64,000 nt of DNA from Gnetum montanum (Eukaryota; Streptophyta; Gnetopsida; Gnetales; Gnetaceae): contig MNCI01030039.1 in the NCBI GenBank assembly GCA_015680685.1, forward strand, positions 425,717 to 489,716, in the 5' to 3' direction. The notes beneath the pieces were generated by a model. That model was not told where the DNA came from, did no database searches, and worked only from the letters and a program-made list of their open reading frames with translations. The translations under genes and the position numbers were made by a program. This document shows, piece after piece, positions 35,507 to 47,329 of this stretch. How positions within the stretch are numbered: position 1 is the first letter of the stretch; every line of letters starts with the position of its first letter.

Positions 35507-38172
35507 AGCATGAATTTGAGTTAATTTTACAATGAGTTATTTGAGTGCTATTGTACTTTGATACATTTCATAAATGAGAATAAGATTAAGATTGATTCAT
35601 ATTCATTGTATTTTGTTAACTTAGAATATATTTATGCAATTTACTTTCCATGTTCTTAGTTGATATTTACATTTTCATGCACACTAATTAATTGGTGGAA
35701 GGAGAGCGACTAATTTCAAGTGTAAACACATATTTGCTTAATAATCCCAACAATGGGTATACGAGTTTAGAACATGTACAAAAAGTGAGGAATGGACACT
35801 CATCATCCTTATGATAGTTTAGGATTTATCTTCTTGTTGTTAGTAAGATAAATTAAATAATTATTTTTTATGTTTTCATATAGCTTAGCCATAGCTACAT
35901 AACATCAATAATCATATGTCTTACTTTAGACTAAACTATACATGATAAAGCTACCACTAGTCTAAGTCAAACAATAGTGACCTATAATCAACACTTAACA
36001 ATCTAGATACCATATTAGTCCTACCCACAGTATTTGACCAGATTGTACATGAACACTTGTAATTCCTCTAGTTGAGCATAGGAAACACTTGTCTCTCATT
36101 ATTGACATTGCTAAGGATTGTACTAGTGATCTAGACTAATTATATCATAAAGAATAATTATAAAAGAATTAGCATTTTATCTTTGAGGAAGTATTAATAT
36201 TTTTCACATAAGGTCAATGGTCCATTATACTATGAAAACACTAGTAGAAGTAATGATAGGATCTATGTTGAAGACAAATAGAGTGAACCACTATGAGTAG
36301 GAATCTCATATGTGCATTCAAACACTTACTACATTGAAAGACTACATTTAATTATCATGGACAATCCTATAGGGGATGGAATATGTCATAGAACAAGGAG
36401 GTCTCAAGGCCTAGGACCTCTAGAAAACCTAGAAGATAGGAACCAAGGAACCATAGGGGGAGACATAAAAGCCCTAGCTATTCTCCTAGTTCACCATCTT
36501 TCTTTTCATCTTTACCATTTAGTTTTGACAAAGATGAATGTAGGTATGGAGATATAGCTCCACTAAGTGGTCAATATGAAGATAGAAATAGGGATCAACA
36601 ACAAGATATAGGATACCAAAGGGAGCATAGATGAGATCATCATAATCAGACAAATAGAAATAGAGATGGGGATTATAACCATGACATGTCTAATAATGAT
36701 GAATCTTTGTTGACTATTAGAAGCATGATATATATTAGGAAGGTAATTAGAAAATCCCATAAGCATAAAAGGAAAAGTTACATCAAATGAATTGATATGA
36801 ATAACATTTTTAAATTTGAGGGAGGGTACAATTCTAATCCAAAACATTATTTACAATCCTTCCATGATGCCTATTCCTTAAAAAATATTAAAAGTAAGTG
36901 GTAAAAATTTAAGCTCTTCCCTAGAATACTAATAGAAGAAGTTAAAATTTGCTATAGATCATTAGAACTAAATATAATCCACTAGTGGTCCACAATGCTT
37001 GAGCTCTTTAATGAGAATTACAAAACCTATTCAAGAGTGACTAATCTTAAAAAATAAAACAAATGATAAAAGTAAGAGAACCATGAATCCCTTGATGTGG
37101 TCTTGGGTAGATACTAATATCCACTACATAGCTACCTAGTCCATGGATTTTCTAAAAATGAGCAACTTCTTCACATCATAGACGGGCTTTGTAATAAAAC
37201 AAGGGAGACCCTTTAGATCTATGCTCAAAGAAGATTATCAAAACTAAGAGTTTATTAGATACAAAGGTTAATTGAATATGTGGCAAAAGAAAAAGGAGAG
37301 TTATGTAAAAGGGAGTGTAGAGGAATATAAATGAGATCAAATTCTTCACAAGAAGAAGGTCCCTATTTATGATTAGGAAGAAGAGGTAACTCTTGATGAG
37401 ATGATTTTACATAAACCCTTGCTAATAAAAAAGTTTATCATTGAGATTAAGAGAAGGATAGATAAGATATAGAAATTTAGAAATCAAAAAGTTACAAATA
37501 GATTAAAAATCATGGAGGACAAAGTAAATCAAGTAGGATCAACTAATCAAGATAAGAAGAGGAAAAAGAATAAGAAAATAGGTAGGGACAATTATTGGAA
37601 AAATGAAAAACATGCGTCAATTGAAGAGCTTGCAGACTCAGGCTTAGAGGAGGAGGATGAATGTGAGATTTGTCAATATAAAAATCCAAAGGACTATTGC
37701 CTAGTTATTTTATATCTACAAGAGTTTGAGCCTTTTACTTTGAATCCCAAGTTCATGTCAAAGCAAATGTGTAGAAAATTTTCTTATTTACAAGGTAATT
37801 ATAAATAGTCCTACAACCAATAGTACTACCTAAGTGGAACTCCTTATCAACCTTAAGACTACCATCAACAAAAATGGAAAAACTCACAATCATGGTAGAT
37901 GTCCTCACTAGGCTAGTAATATCCCTATTGCCAACTGAACCCTTATGGATACTCTCATACTCTCCTTCAACATATGTCACCACCAAAAATGTAGATAGAA
38001 TTGGCACCACAACTAAGGATTGAGAACTTAGAAGTGGGTTGAATAAGTTCCCCAATTAAAATCACTATAGCCATCAAAATCAAATATAACTTTTATATGA
38101 TTCCCCAGATTGGTACGTCCACACTCAAAGGGTAGAATTCATGCACACCTCCAGACTTTATTTATTTAAAAA

Positions 38173-38385
38173 ATGGTTTGAAGGGCACCACAACCTTTAC
38201 AAGGTTTGAGCTCCACTCTAGAGTGTTTCATGACTGTAAAATCATTCAACCTTGTAAGGTTTCAACAAACTTAAAATGTGGCTTAAAGGATCCCACAACT
38301 TTTACAAACATGAGCCCCACTCTAGAGTGTTTTGTTACTACAAAATCACTCAACCTTGCAAGGTCTTGACAAGGTTAATGAAGAT
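38173..38385. repeat. Two-unit tandem repeat, about 106 bp
   Basis: Both units hold CCACTCTAGAGTGTTT and TCAACCTTG-AAGGT. CTCTAGAG and CAACCTTG...CAAGGT(C)TTG make small inverted repeats. Confidence 0.75.
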
Positions 38386-38664
38386 GCCTTTCTGCAAGAA
38401 GCACATCAACTTTGCAGGGTTATAAGAAAGTAGTTAAAAAGAAAAAGGATGGAGTGTAACTTGATTTACAAATCCCTTGCACTTCAAGCTCAATACAATT
38501 AATAGAAGCAAATGATGATACAATGAAAAACAAAGATAAATTCTCTAGAGTAGCCAATAATGAATCTTCTAATGAATAGTGCTTACATAATTCCCAAGGA
38601 TTTTACTTTGTCTTATACCCTTAGAGTTTCCAAAAACTCCTTGAAATTCATGCAACTACTATTA

Positions 38665-38832
38665 AATAGCTAGTATAGATGTCTACTTTAAGGATGAGAC
38701 ATCTGTTTATGACTAGCTTTAATGCAGGAGAGACATCTACTTGAAGCTGTAGATGTCTACTTTAAGATGTCTTCCTATAGACATCTATTGTGCTAGACAG
38801 ACATCTGTTGTTTTAGTGAGACATCTACTTTT
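38665..38832. repeat. Cluster of AGACATCT motifs in both orientations
   Basis: AGACATCT or its complement AGATGTCT occurs about eight times in under 170 bp, with GTAGATGTCTACTTTAAG twice (near 38675 and 38750). Confidence 0.75.
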
Positions 38833-40499
38833 CAAATACACTTTGATATTTGAAGCATTCCTTTGACCTTTTGGCTTCTTCGTAGTCCTCAAAAAATATT
38901 TGTTTGACTTGTACACTCCATTAACATACATGTTCTTATCTTGTTCTCTTTAGTTTTCATTTCATCATTGTAGCTCACGTTCTTAAAGTCTTGTCTCTAT
39001 ATTTGAAGTCCTTTGTTGATAAACTCTCTTATGGTCTTGGAAGATCACACGCATACACACACATTCTACATTCTTCATTTTCTCTAAGGTTTTAACATAT
39101 CACAAGGTTAACAACAACCTCAATAGGAGAATGTCACTTATGCTATGAATATACAAAAGGACAATAGTACTAGTAGTCCTAAGCACAAGTCTTGGAAACG
39201 TCCTTTCTTTAATAAGGTTTCCACACATGTGAATACAACTAGTAAACCTAAAAGCTCATCAGAACTAACATAAGGCCAATGTGGTGCAACTTCTTTCCTA
39301 CAAAAGAAATGCCCTCTAGTCCTACGCAAAAGCAAAAAATCATTAGTACTTCAAAATTAAATATAAAAGTTGAACCTGAAATTGTGGAGAGATAAGAAAT
39401 TCCATGCATTACTAATAATGATAAAAGATTTAGTTATGAGATAAAAGTTCAAAGTATTAACATGATCCCTATACCAACCCACAACAAACTTGAAAAATAG
39501 GTGTGTGAATAAAACCATGTCTACATAATAGCCACTAAATCAAAAGATACTTAGTGGCTAGAAACTAAGAATACTAGACTCTCCAAAAGATGCATTGAAA
39601 CATCCAACCTACTTATCAATTCTTGTGCTACAAAAATGAATTAAACAAAAAACTTACTAAATAACATCTTACACCCTAACCATACACTAGAAGAAAGTGA
39701 TGAACAAGGAGACTCAAAAACTAAAATAGAACATAAAAAAGAAAATGTATATAGATCCTCTCAAATAGAAATACCTTCTAGTCTAGCTAGATATGTGTCT
39801 CCAAATGATAAAAACTTAATTATCATCTATATTAAATGGACTAACCAGTGAAAACATAAATCACTAAAGATGATGAATAAAAAACTTATGGTGTATAATC
39901 AAGGAAATGTACCATCCATTTCTTGAAAGCTTACCCATGAGTTTAGTTATGAAGAAGACATCCCATCTTGAGTCAAGAACTCATAGGTGCAATTTTACTT
40001 TTTCTTTTACAATTTTTTAATCATTTTTCTACTTTTAACATTTTCCTATTTCTTTTAAAATTTTTTATTCTATATACATTTTTCATTTCTTGTTATTTTT
40101 ATTTTCTCAAGTTATTTCCTTTATGTTTTGTAGATATTTACTATGTTTTTATTCATAATGTTACCACACATGATGCAAAAATCAACACCATATGTTGGGT
40201 TTTTGGTCTTATGCTATCAAAATGATTAGATAAATAATTGTGTAAATTAGCGAGACCACATCATTCATCACTCTACTTTCTATAAATAAGAGGTCTCTAA
40301 CATGAAAGAAATATGATTCTTCTCACTTAAAACTAAAATTAATTCATGATCATTATGCCTAAGAGGGAATGAAAAAGGGTGTGACATCAAGGAGATTTGT
40401 GGATTCTTTGTACTTCATTAATGGGTCTTACTACTCTATGTGTTTATATCATTGCTCATGTTTTAATTTTGATGAAATCATGTTCTTGAATAAGTGTTG

Positions 40500-40795
40500 C
40501 CTTGCCATGTCACTAGAAAGACATTTTACCCATGTGTGAAGGTAGTCCTTTGGCAAGGAAAGAACAAGTCTTTAATTAATTAATTCACAAAAGAAATTGA
40601 TTTCTAGGATACCATTGAAAAGATATGTTATCAATACTTGAAGGTAGGCTTGTTCCAGAAATCTTAAAGGTCTCTTGGACTTGTCCCATTATGTGATTGA
40701 AAAGACATAGTAACCATGGCTGAAGGACTCCTTTGGTGGAATTAGCTTTGGCTATGGGGCTACAAAGATATGTTACCCATATCTAAAGGCACCCC
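40500..40795 (+). repeat. Fourfold motif in shared 3' region
   Basis: AAAGACAT-TTACCCATG-TGAAGG and three diverged forms begin near 40510, 40618, 40700 and 40765. The 11-kb element has one copy (14240) and the 54-kb element one (inverted, near 54340). Confidence 0.65.
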
Positions 40796-41714
40796 TCTAA
40801 GCAGTGGCCAATTTTCCTAAAATGTTTAATGTTTACGTAATTAGTTAATAAAAATTACTTCCTTATTTTCTTTTGTTGAGAAGTGATGATTTCATATGGT
40901 TGTGGTGATCCTATGGTGATAAGTTTGGGATGATGTAATGCGCTATCAGTAGTAAAGATATGGACTTGGTTTGAAACTTAGATAGATAGGTATGATGATC
41001 ATTGTAATCATAATTAACACTAGAACCTATTGTGGACATGGTAAGATGCCTCACGTCCCAATATCTGCAATCACTTATCATTTCATTGTTCACCTCACTA
41101 TTGCATTCAATTATGTGCCTAATGGTTTTATATAGTATAGTGTAAGATTTCAACCAAGGAAGTTGTGTGTTATTTAGAATAAAGGAATTATTCGCATTTA
41201 ACTTCTAAGGTCTTCATAGACACCTATAGGAGTGGTTATGCAAGGGAATTATGATAAGAGCCTACTTTTGGTAGGACCTAGTTGTACAACTTTTGTTGAT
41301 CATAGCTTTGAACTAAAAAATCACATCTTTAAGGACATCATAGGAAATTTCTTTAAAGTTATGCATGATTTTGAGACTACTTATTATCAATTTCAATTAA
41401 TTTTGAATGCTTTTATATTAAAATATCCTCCAAATTTAATATTTCTTGGTTATTTTAAAGTCTCATGATTTTTTTGAAACTTTTCTAACATCCCATTTTT
41501 AGACATTACAATAACTAATAGGAAAAATAATCAAAATAACTTAAAAATATTGATGATTTTAGTTACTTTAGAGCCTTGGAAAACATTATTTTATAATTAC
41601 CTTGAGCCTAAATGTTATTTTTAAAAAATTTTAAGCTAACCAAGTATCCGAAAAGGGTTAATCATTAAGAAAAAATTACCAAAACTAACATTGATTCTTT
41701 GGTGCTTATAGATG

Positions 41715-42182
41715 ATGCCAAAAGAAATGCCTGATATTGAAGGTCTTTTGCAAGGAAAGGAAAAGAGACCAAAAGGAAGACATACCCATGAACAAGTAGC
41801 ACATACAAGAATTAAATCTCAAACATTGCATGTTCTCTAGCAAGAAACCCATGCATTGATTAGAAGAAATTGCAATCCATCATTAAAAAAAGTTTTTCTA
41901 AAAAAGAAAAATGCCAACATAACAACCAAGGTTGAAACAATTACCACCTCTAATGATAACATAAAGATCCACCATCAACAAATTTTTGAAGAAGAATTTT
42001 GTAATTTTGTAAACTATGATATTTGTCTAGCATTTCTACCATTTTGTAATACATCCACTCAAATAAAATTTTGTAATGCTACACACAAGTTTTATAAAAT
42101 TAGTCTATCTAGTCTTAGTCACCCCATAGTTTTTGTAAAGGAACTTTGTTCATTTATATATAACTCAAAGATGAGTTTTTAG
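41715..42182 (+). pseudogene. Short conserved 3' frame of outer element, best-preserved copy
   Basis: From ATG 41715 (MPKEMPDIEGLLQGKEKRPK) one frame runs to TAG 42180-42182, 15 bp before the LTR, with a single internal TAG near 41838. Features: a basic N-terminus, HEQVAHTRIKSQTLHV, ETHALIRRNCNPSLKK, and a C-terminus with FVNYDICLAFLPFCNTSTQI and FVKELCSFIYNSKMSF. Length would be about 155 residues. No known domain is recognised. Copies in the related elements keep the frame and residues, so it may once have coded. No membrane segment is clear. Confidence 0.5.
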
Positions 42183-42197
42183 TGAGTCATGGGGATA

Positions 42198-43105
42198 TGA
42201 TGAAGCATCATTTTTCAAGTATATCATTTGATTTTAATATCACAGATTCTACATTGCATTTATTATAAATTCGCTACGTCAACACAACCCCTTTGATGCA
42301 ACCAAATTCATTAACACATATCTGTTAACACAATGTCCTTATTTCCCTATGAATATGCAAGCATTTGTTGCATATTTAGCACCATTTAATCAATAGTGTA
42401 GCCAACATCTTATAGTTTTCTTTCATAATATAAGCAAATAGTCATGAGTGCCCACAATGTAGATTTGAGTCAATTTTTTGACCTCTTATTTGAGTGGCAT
42501 TGTACCTAAACACATTTCATGAATGATAATAAGATTGAGATTAATTCATATTCATTGTAGTACTTTAATTTAGAATAGATTTTCTTTTAATGCAATTTAC
42601 TTTCTATGTACTTAGTTAATATTTACATTTTCATGCACATTAATCAATTAGCAAAATGAGTGTGACTAGTTTTGAGCATAAACACATATTTAGTTGGTAA
42701 TTCTAATAATGTTATTGCTTGGTCCATCTAGTAGCATAATACTTAGTAATCTTAACAATGGGTATGTGAGTTTAGAACATGTATGACAAGCTGGGAATGG
42801 ACACTCATCATCCTTAGGATAGTTTAAGGTCTATCTTTTTATTGTTAGTTAGATTCATTTAATAATTAATTTTTATGTTTTTATATAGGTTAACCATAGT
42901 TGCACAACATCAATAATCATATGTCTTATTTTTTACTATGGCATACATGATAAAGCTACCACTAGTCCAAGTGACAAGACAGTGACCTATGATCAACACT
43001 TAATGATCTAGATACCACACTAGTCCCATTCATGAATTCAACTAGATTGCACATGAATAGTTATGATTTATATGGGTGGGCATAGGGGACACTTGTTGCT
43101 CATTA
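42198..43105 (+). repeat. Second LTR of the three-LTR array
   Basis: Starts TGATGAAGCATCATTTTTCA and ends TTGCTCATTA. It follows the polypurine-like tract, so it is a 3' LTR of the outer element, yet PBS-like TTGGCATCATTTTTTGGGAT follows it at 43106, as if it were also a 5' LTR. Confidence 0.85.
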
Positions 43106-43704
43106 TTGGCATCATTTTTTGGGATGGTGCTAATGATGGATTGTAATTTTTTCTCATCAATCCATGGGTTTCTAGCCAAAGAACACATGATATTTGAGAT
43201 TTAATTCTTGTATGTGTTATTTGTTCGTGGATATATCCTCCTCTTGGACTCTTTTTCTTTTCTTGCAAAAGAACTTTAACCTTAGCCATTCCTTTTAGTA
43301 TCATTTAAAAAATTACCAAAGGATCAACATTAGTTTTGGTACTTTTTCCTTAATGATTAACCATTTCTAGATCCTTGGTTAGCTTAAAACTCAAAACATT
43401 TGTATAAGAAAAAAATAAGCACCAACATAACAACTGAGATTGAAAAATTGCCACTGCTAGTGACAACATAAATATTCATCATTAGTAGATTTTTAAAGAA
43501 TAATTTTGCAATTTTGTAAACTATGATGTTTGTTTAGTCTTTTTATTAATTTATAATACAACCACTCAAATAAAATTTTATAATATAGCACTCAAGTTTT
43601 ATAATGTTAGTTAACCTAGTCTTTATCACTCCTCAATTTTTGTAATGGAACTTCATCCATTTATATATAACTTGAGCAAAAGCTTTTAGTAAGTCATGAG
43701 TTTA
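43106..43704. mobile_element. 599-bp internal remnant with an inverted half
   Basis: It starts with a primer-binding-like site. 43146-43385 is in minus orientation and carries the first half of the short conserved frame (HEQITHTRIKSQISCVLWLE, MRKNYNPSL). 43387-43704 is in plus orientation and continues with the second half, up to the next LTR. So the internal part was reduced to its 3' end and half of that was inverted. Confidence 0.75.
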
Positions 43705-44611
43705 TGATGAAGCATCATTTTTCAAGTGTATTATTATATTGCAGATGCTATATCATAGATGCTACATCATAGATGTTACATTATATCTACTATAACTTAC
43801 CTATGTCAATACATCTCCATCAACGCAGACAGATTCATTAACGCATATGCATCAATGCAATGTCCTCATTTGCCTATAAATATGTGAGCATCCACTGCAT
43901 ATTTGAAATCATTTGGTCACTAGTGTAGCCAAACTCTTGTATATTTCTCTTGTGATCTTAGTAAAAAATCAATGAGTTCCTACACCATGGATTTGAGTCA
44001 ATTGTATGACATCTTATTTAAGTGGCATTATAATAAGATCAATATTAATTCATATTCATTAAAACACTTTAAATTAGAAGAGATTTTACTTTAATGCAAT
44101 TTACTTTCCATGTACTTAGTTAATATTTACATTTTTATGCACATGAATCAATTGGTGGAATGAGTGTCACTAATTTTGAGCATAAACACATATTTTCTTG
44201 GTAATCATAATAGTGTTATTGCTTGGGTTGCCTATTAGCATAACACTTGGTAATTTTAGTAGTGGGTACATGAGTTCAAAACATGTCTAGCAAGCTAGAA
44301 ATAAACACTTATCATACTTAGGATAGTTTAGAATTTATCTTCTTATTATTACTTAGATTAAATAATTAATTAATTTTCATGTTTCCATATAACTTAGCCA
44401 TAGCCAGACACAACATCAATAATCACTTTCCTTACTTTGTACTAACCTATATGTAATAAAGCTACACTAGTCTAAGTGAGAAGATGCGGATGTGCACTTA
44501 ACACCTAACGATATAGATACCACACTAGTTCCATCCATGAAGTTTGACTCGATTGCATGTGAACGCTTGTGATTCATATGGTTGAACATAATGAACACTC
44601 GCTACTCATCA
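43705..44611 (+). repeat. Third LTR of the array
   Basis: TGATGAAGCATCATTTTTCA to GCTACTCATCA, with GCCTATAAATATG near 43874. It is strongly similar to 42198-43105. Confidence 0.85.
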
Positions 44612-45097
44612 CCAAAAATAGCCAAAATGAAAATTAGAAAAAATGTGCATAACATTTCTAATTTACTACACTTACCATAGAGAATTTTTTCTTTGAAGTA
44701 CAAAATCTCATAGAGATTCCTTGATGTGCAAACATACCATTAGTTCTCTGGACATATTGATGAGATCAACAAAGCTTTTAGTTTCTCATAAAACAACTAA
44801 CAAAAGATAAGAATCTTAGTCATATTTATTTTTTTAAGTATTTTTAAATTTTTGTTATTCTCATTAATTTTTCTCTTAAGAGTTCTTTGTAACATATCTC
44901 TTCCTCTTCGTATTTCTCCTTTTCAAAGATTATGTTACCAAAATATCTATGAATCAATTTCATTTATACCTTTAGAAAGAAAATTATCTCTAGAGGATAA
45001 CCTCTAGTTTCTATTTAACATAGGATAATAGAACTAAAATGTCAAATTTTTATGAATTTAAAATTACTTATCAATATATAATTTTTTTTTGTTTTAG
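44612..45097. other. Spacer
   Basis: AT-rich, no gene seen. It may hold the 5' flank of the transposase relic that follows. Confidence 0.4.
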
Positions 45098-47250
45098 GAG
45101 TTACGAAAATGACAAGTAATGAAGGTGCAACATCAAACTTTTAATCTAAAAATGCTAGCAAAAATTTGTCTTCATTCACATCACAAGAATATCATTCATT
45201 CAAAAGAGAGCTTGAGAAGAAGTTATGGAGTAGTGTTACTATAAAAGGAGTTTATTCTTAAGGAAATTATAGTAGTTCTAGAAGCAAATCATGGACATGT
45301 CCATATTGTCGATCAAGTAAAAGTATTAGTTGCACGTGTTAGTACCATTCACTTGGTGTAGGAAAGAAGGAACAAATAAATATTTGTAACAACATTTCAA
45401 AATCTAAAAGAGAGATTTTGATTAAACACTATTTATGAGTTGAAGCTTTCAAGCCACAAAAAAGATTACATGAAAGTAGTAAGGTGATTGTATCATGCCA
45501 ATCAAGTGCTCATAATTTAGAAAACATGTTTGATGAAAAAAAAATATTAAAAATATGGATGTGGATTTCCATTTAAGGTATCTAGATCTTCTTGTTTTAA
45601 AGATGCAGTAGCATGATACATAATGCTTCAAAAGGATACATGCCTTCAAGTTATGAGAGAATTTAAACTTCTCTCTTAAGTCAAGAAAGAAGTAGAATTG
45701 AGGCATCTTTAAAATTAGTTAAAGAAGTTGATGTAACATAGGAATTTTAATTATCTCTAATAAATGGGCAAATGTTGTGAATAAGCCTCTTATTAATATT
45801 CTTGCTTATTCAGCCAAAGATGTTATTTTTTAAAGACACATGATACATTAGATCATATAAAAGATGCTTTCTTTCTTATGCAAATATTTTAAGAGGCCAT
45901 AGAATCTATTGGACAAGAAAATGTTGTTCAAGTAGTTACTGATAGTACTTCTAACAATGTTTTACTAGGTCAAATGGTAGAAGATAAATATCTAGGTATA
46001 TTTTGGACTTGTTGTATAGCACATTGTTTGAATTTACTTTTAAAAGATATACATTTAGAAATTCATTGGATTGCTAAAGTTGTAGAAGATGTAAAGGAAA
46101 TTTTCCAATTTATTACTAACCATTCTATGTTACAAGCTATATACAAGAAGATTCTAAATTGTAGCTTTTAAAATGTGCTCAAACAAGATTTGCATCTAAT
46201 TTTTTAGTGTTGGAATGTATCCAAAAATTAAAATTCACTTAAAGAAATGATTAATTCATCAAAATGGGATATATGGCTACATTGTTCTATAATTAATTCT
46301 ACTATGCATTATAAAATTAAAGATTTAGTATCACAAGGTCATACATCTAGAGAATTTTAAAAATTGGTTGATGATAGTTTAAAGATTTTTTTTATTATTT
46401 ACAAAAGTCTACATCTTTGTGAGAGTAATGAGCCTTGTGTTAGATATATTTTTGAAAGTATGAATCAAATGAGAGAAAATATCCAAAACATTAGGAGTGA
46501 AAAAATTCTTTTATTTGATAAAAAAAATGAAAGATGCTATTTGGAAATCTAGTAAAAAAATGGAGAATGCTTCATAGTCCACTTCATTCAATTGGATATT
46601 TGCTTCATCCAAAGTGATTTAAAAATAAGCCATGAAAAAACAGAGAGGTGCAACAAGGATAGAATACATATTTAAATAAATGTTTTGCAAATAAAGAAGA
46701 GTGAAGTCAAGTAAAAAGGAAATATGGAATCTACATTAGATATCAAGATAAATTTTCACATCTTAAATCTTCTTATGATCGTGAATTATTAGATCCATTC
46801 ACATTTTCAAATTAATATAGAGTAGGAACTTCATTATTATGTAACATTGCTATGTATGCTTTATCACAGCTTCATGATTATACTATAACAATGTAGTAAG
46901 ATTATGACAACTTCATTCACTGATTATTGATTTTTCTATAGGTCTCAAGTGAATAATGTCAAGTTAAAAGGGTTAAGTGCTTAGGATAATAAGTTTCAAC
47001 AAGACAAGATCAAGTTAGGTCATGGTTACTAAATTTTTGGAATAAACTTAATAATGACCTTAATCAATTAACATTCTAGCATGACTATAAGATGGGTAAG
47101 AATTATCTAGACTGGTGTATCCTTACTTATCAATATCTCTTGCAATTGATGAATCCTAGTGAGGTGTAATTAGATCTTTCTCGGTCAATGATATCCATAA
47201 AAGAATTTTGATGGTTGGTGGGATTTCTTTCTTGTAGATGTTTGATTTAT
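45098..47250 (+). pseudogene. hAT-type transposase relic
   Basis: Plus strand, broken. Near the start is a BED-finger-like CPYCRSSKSISCTC (about 45300-45340). The best open stretch (45974-46171) reads LGIFWTCCIAHCLNLLLKDI and VVEDVKEIFQFITNHSMLQA, matching the DUF659 region of plant hAT transposases (HCLDLMLED-, F-NH). Further on are KKNERCYLEI and HSIGYLLHPKWF-like sequence (46530-46610) and a C-terminal part SLLCNIAMYALSQLHDY (46835-46880). Order and spacing suit the family; stops and frameshifts are numerous. Terminal inverted repeats and the 8-bp target duplication were not found. The family moves DNA by cut and paste; this copy is dead. Confidence 0.75.
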
Positions 47251-47329
47251 TATCCATGAAATTAATGGAAAGGTATCTTCTAGCTTACATAGATCATTTT
47301 AGACATGTGATGCATTTGGTGGTGGTCCA

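Larger units (their letters stand above)
28780..35511 (-). mobile_element. Nested RT-bearing LTR element (28785-35506) with AGCAT target duplication
   Basis: AGCAT at 28780-28784 and again at 35507-35511 flanks a minus-strand element. 3' LTR 28785-29591; polypurine tract AGTTGTGGGGG on the minus strand (29593-29603); RNase H and RT 31440-33110; gag 33124-34530; primer-binding site TTGGTGTAGTTGCCAGGGA (minus, ending 34685); 5' LTR 34686-35506. The two LTRs (807 and 821 bp) are clearly alike but show many substitutions. The element sits inside the 5' LTR of the outer element. Protease and integrase are missing. Confidence 0.88.
38021..39097. mobile_element. Foreign LTR-like insertion within gag
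   Basis: Compared with the gag copy at 13050-13110, about 1.08 kb of unrelated sequence interrupts the outer element's gag. It starts near TGAGAACTTAGAAGTGGGTT and ends near AAGGTTTTAACA, so TG...CA ends fit a solo LTR. It contains a tandem repeat of about 106 bp (38173-38385) and many AGACATCT/GTAGATGTCT motifs (38665-38830). No exact target duplication was found. Confidence 0.5.
36200..39900 (+). pseudogene. Gag-like polyprotein of outer element, interrupted
   Basis: Many stops. Recognisable pieces in order: YYIERLHLIIMDNPIGDG (36329-36380); a core with LELFNENYKTYSRVTNLKK (about 36990-37050); a Lys-rich helix 37512-37600; ECEICQYKNPKDYC (about 37660-37700), a Cys motif matching CDIFLYDHPKGHFP of the 11-kb copy; NPKFMSKQMCRKF; then, after the insertion at 38021-39097, ENVTYAMN-like sequence, and TKSKDTxWLETKNTRLSKRC (about 39535-39600), the conserved C-terminal block. 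It is parallel to the gag at 11237-13554. Confidence 0.7.
28600..43105 (+). mobile_element. Outer gag-only LTR element, 5' LTR split by a nested insertion
   Basis: 5' LTR 28600-28784 plus 35507-36101; primer-binding-like TTGACATTGCTAAGGATT at 36102; decayed gag 36200-39880; shared 3' region; second frame 41715-42182; polypurine-like TCATGGGGATA 42188-42198; LTR 42198-43105. Removing 28785-35511 restores one LTR that aligns with 42198-43105 and 43705-44611. A further LTR-like insertion sits in gag (38021-39097). No pol is seen in its own internal part. Its 5-bp flank at 28595-28599 (CACTA) matches neither TTGGC after 43105 nor CCAAA after 44611, so recombination is likely. Confidence 0.8.

Noticed and set aside
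43068-43304. Independent minus-strand gene of 78 codons
   Set aside because: It is the inverted first half of the conserved short frame running into LTR sequence, not a separate gene.
28600-44611. Exact target duplication for the whole outer element
   Set aside because: CACTA on the left does not match TTGGC or CCAAA on the right; no pair could be supported.
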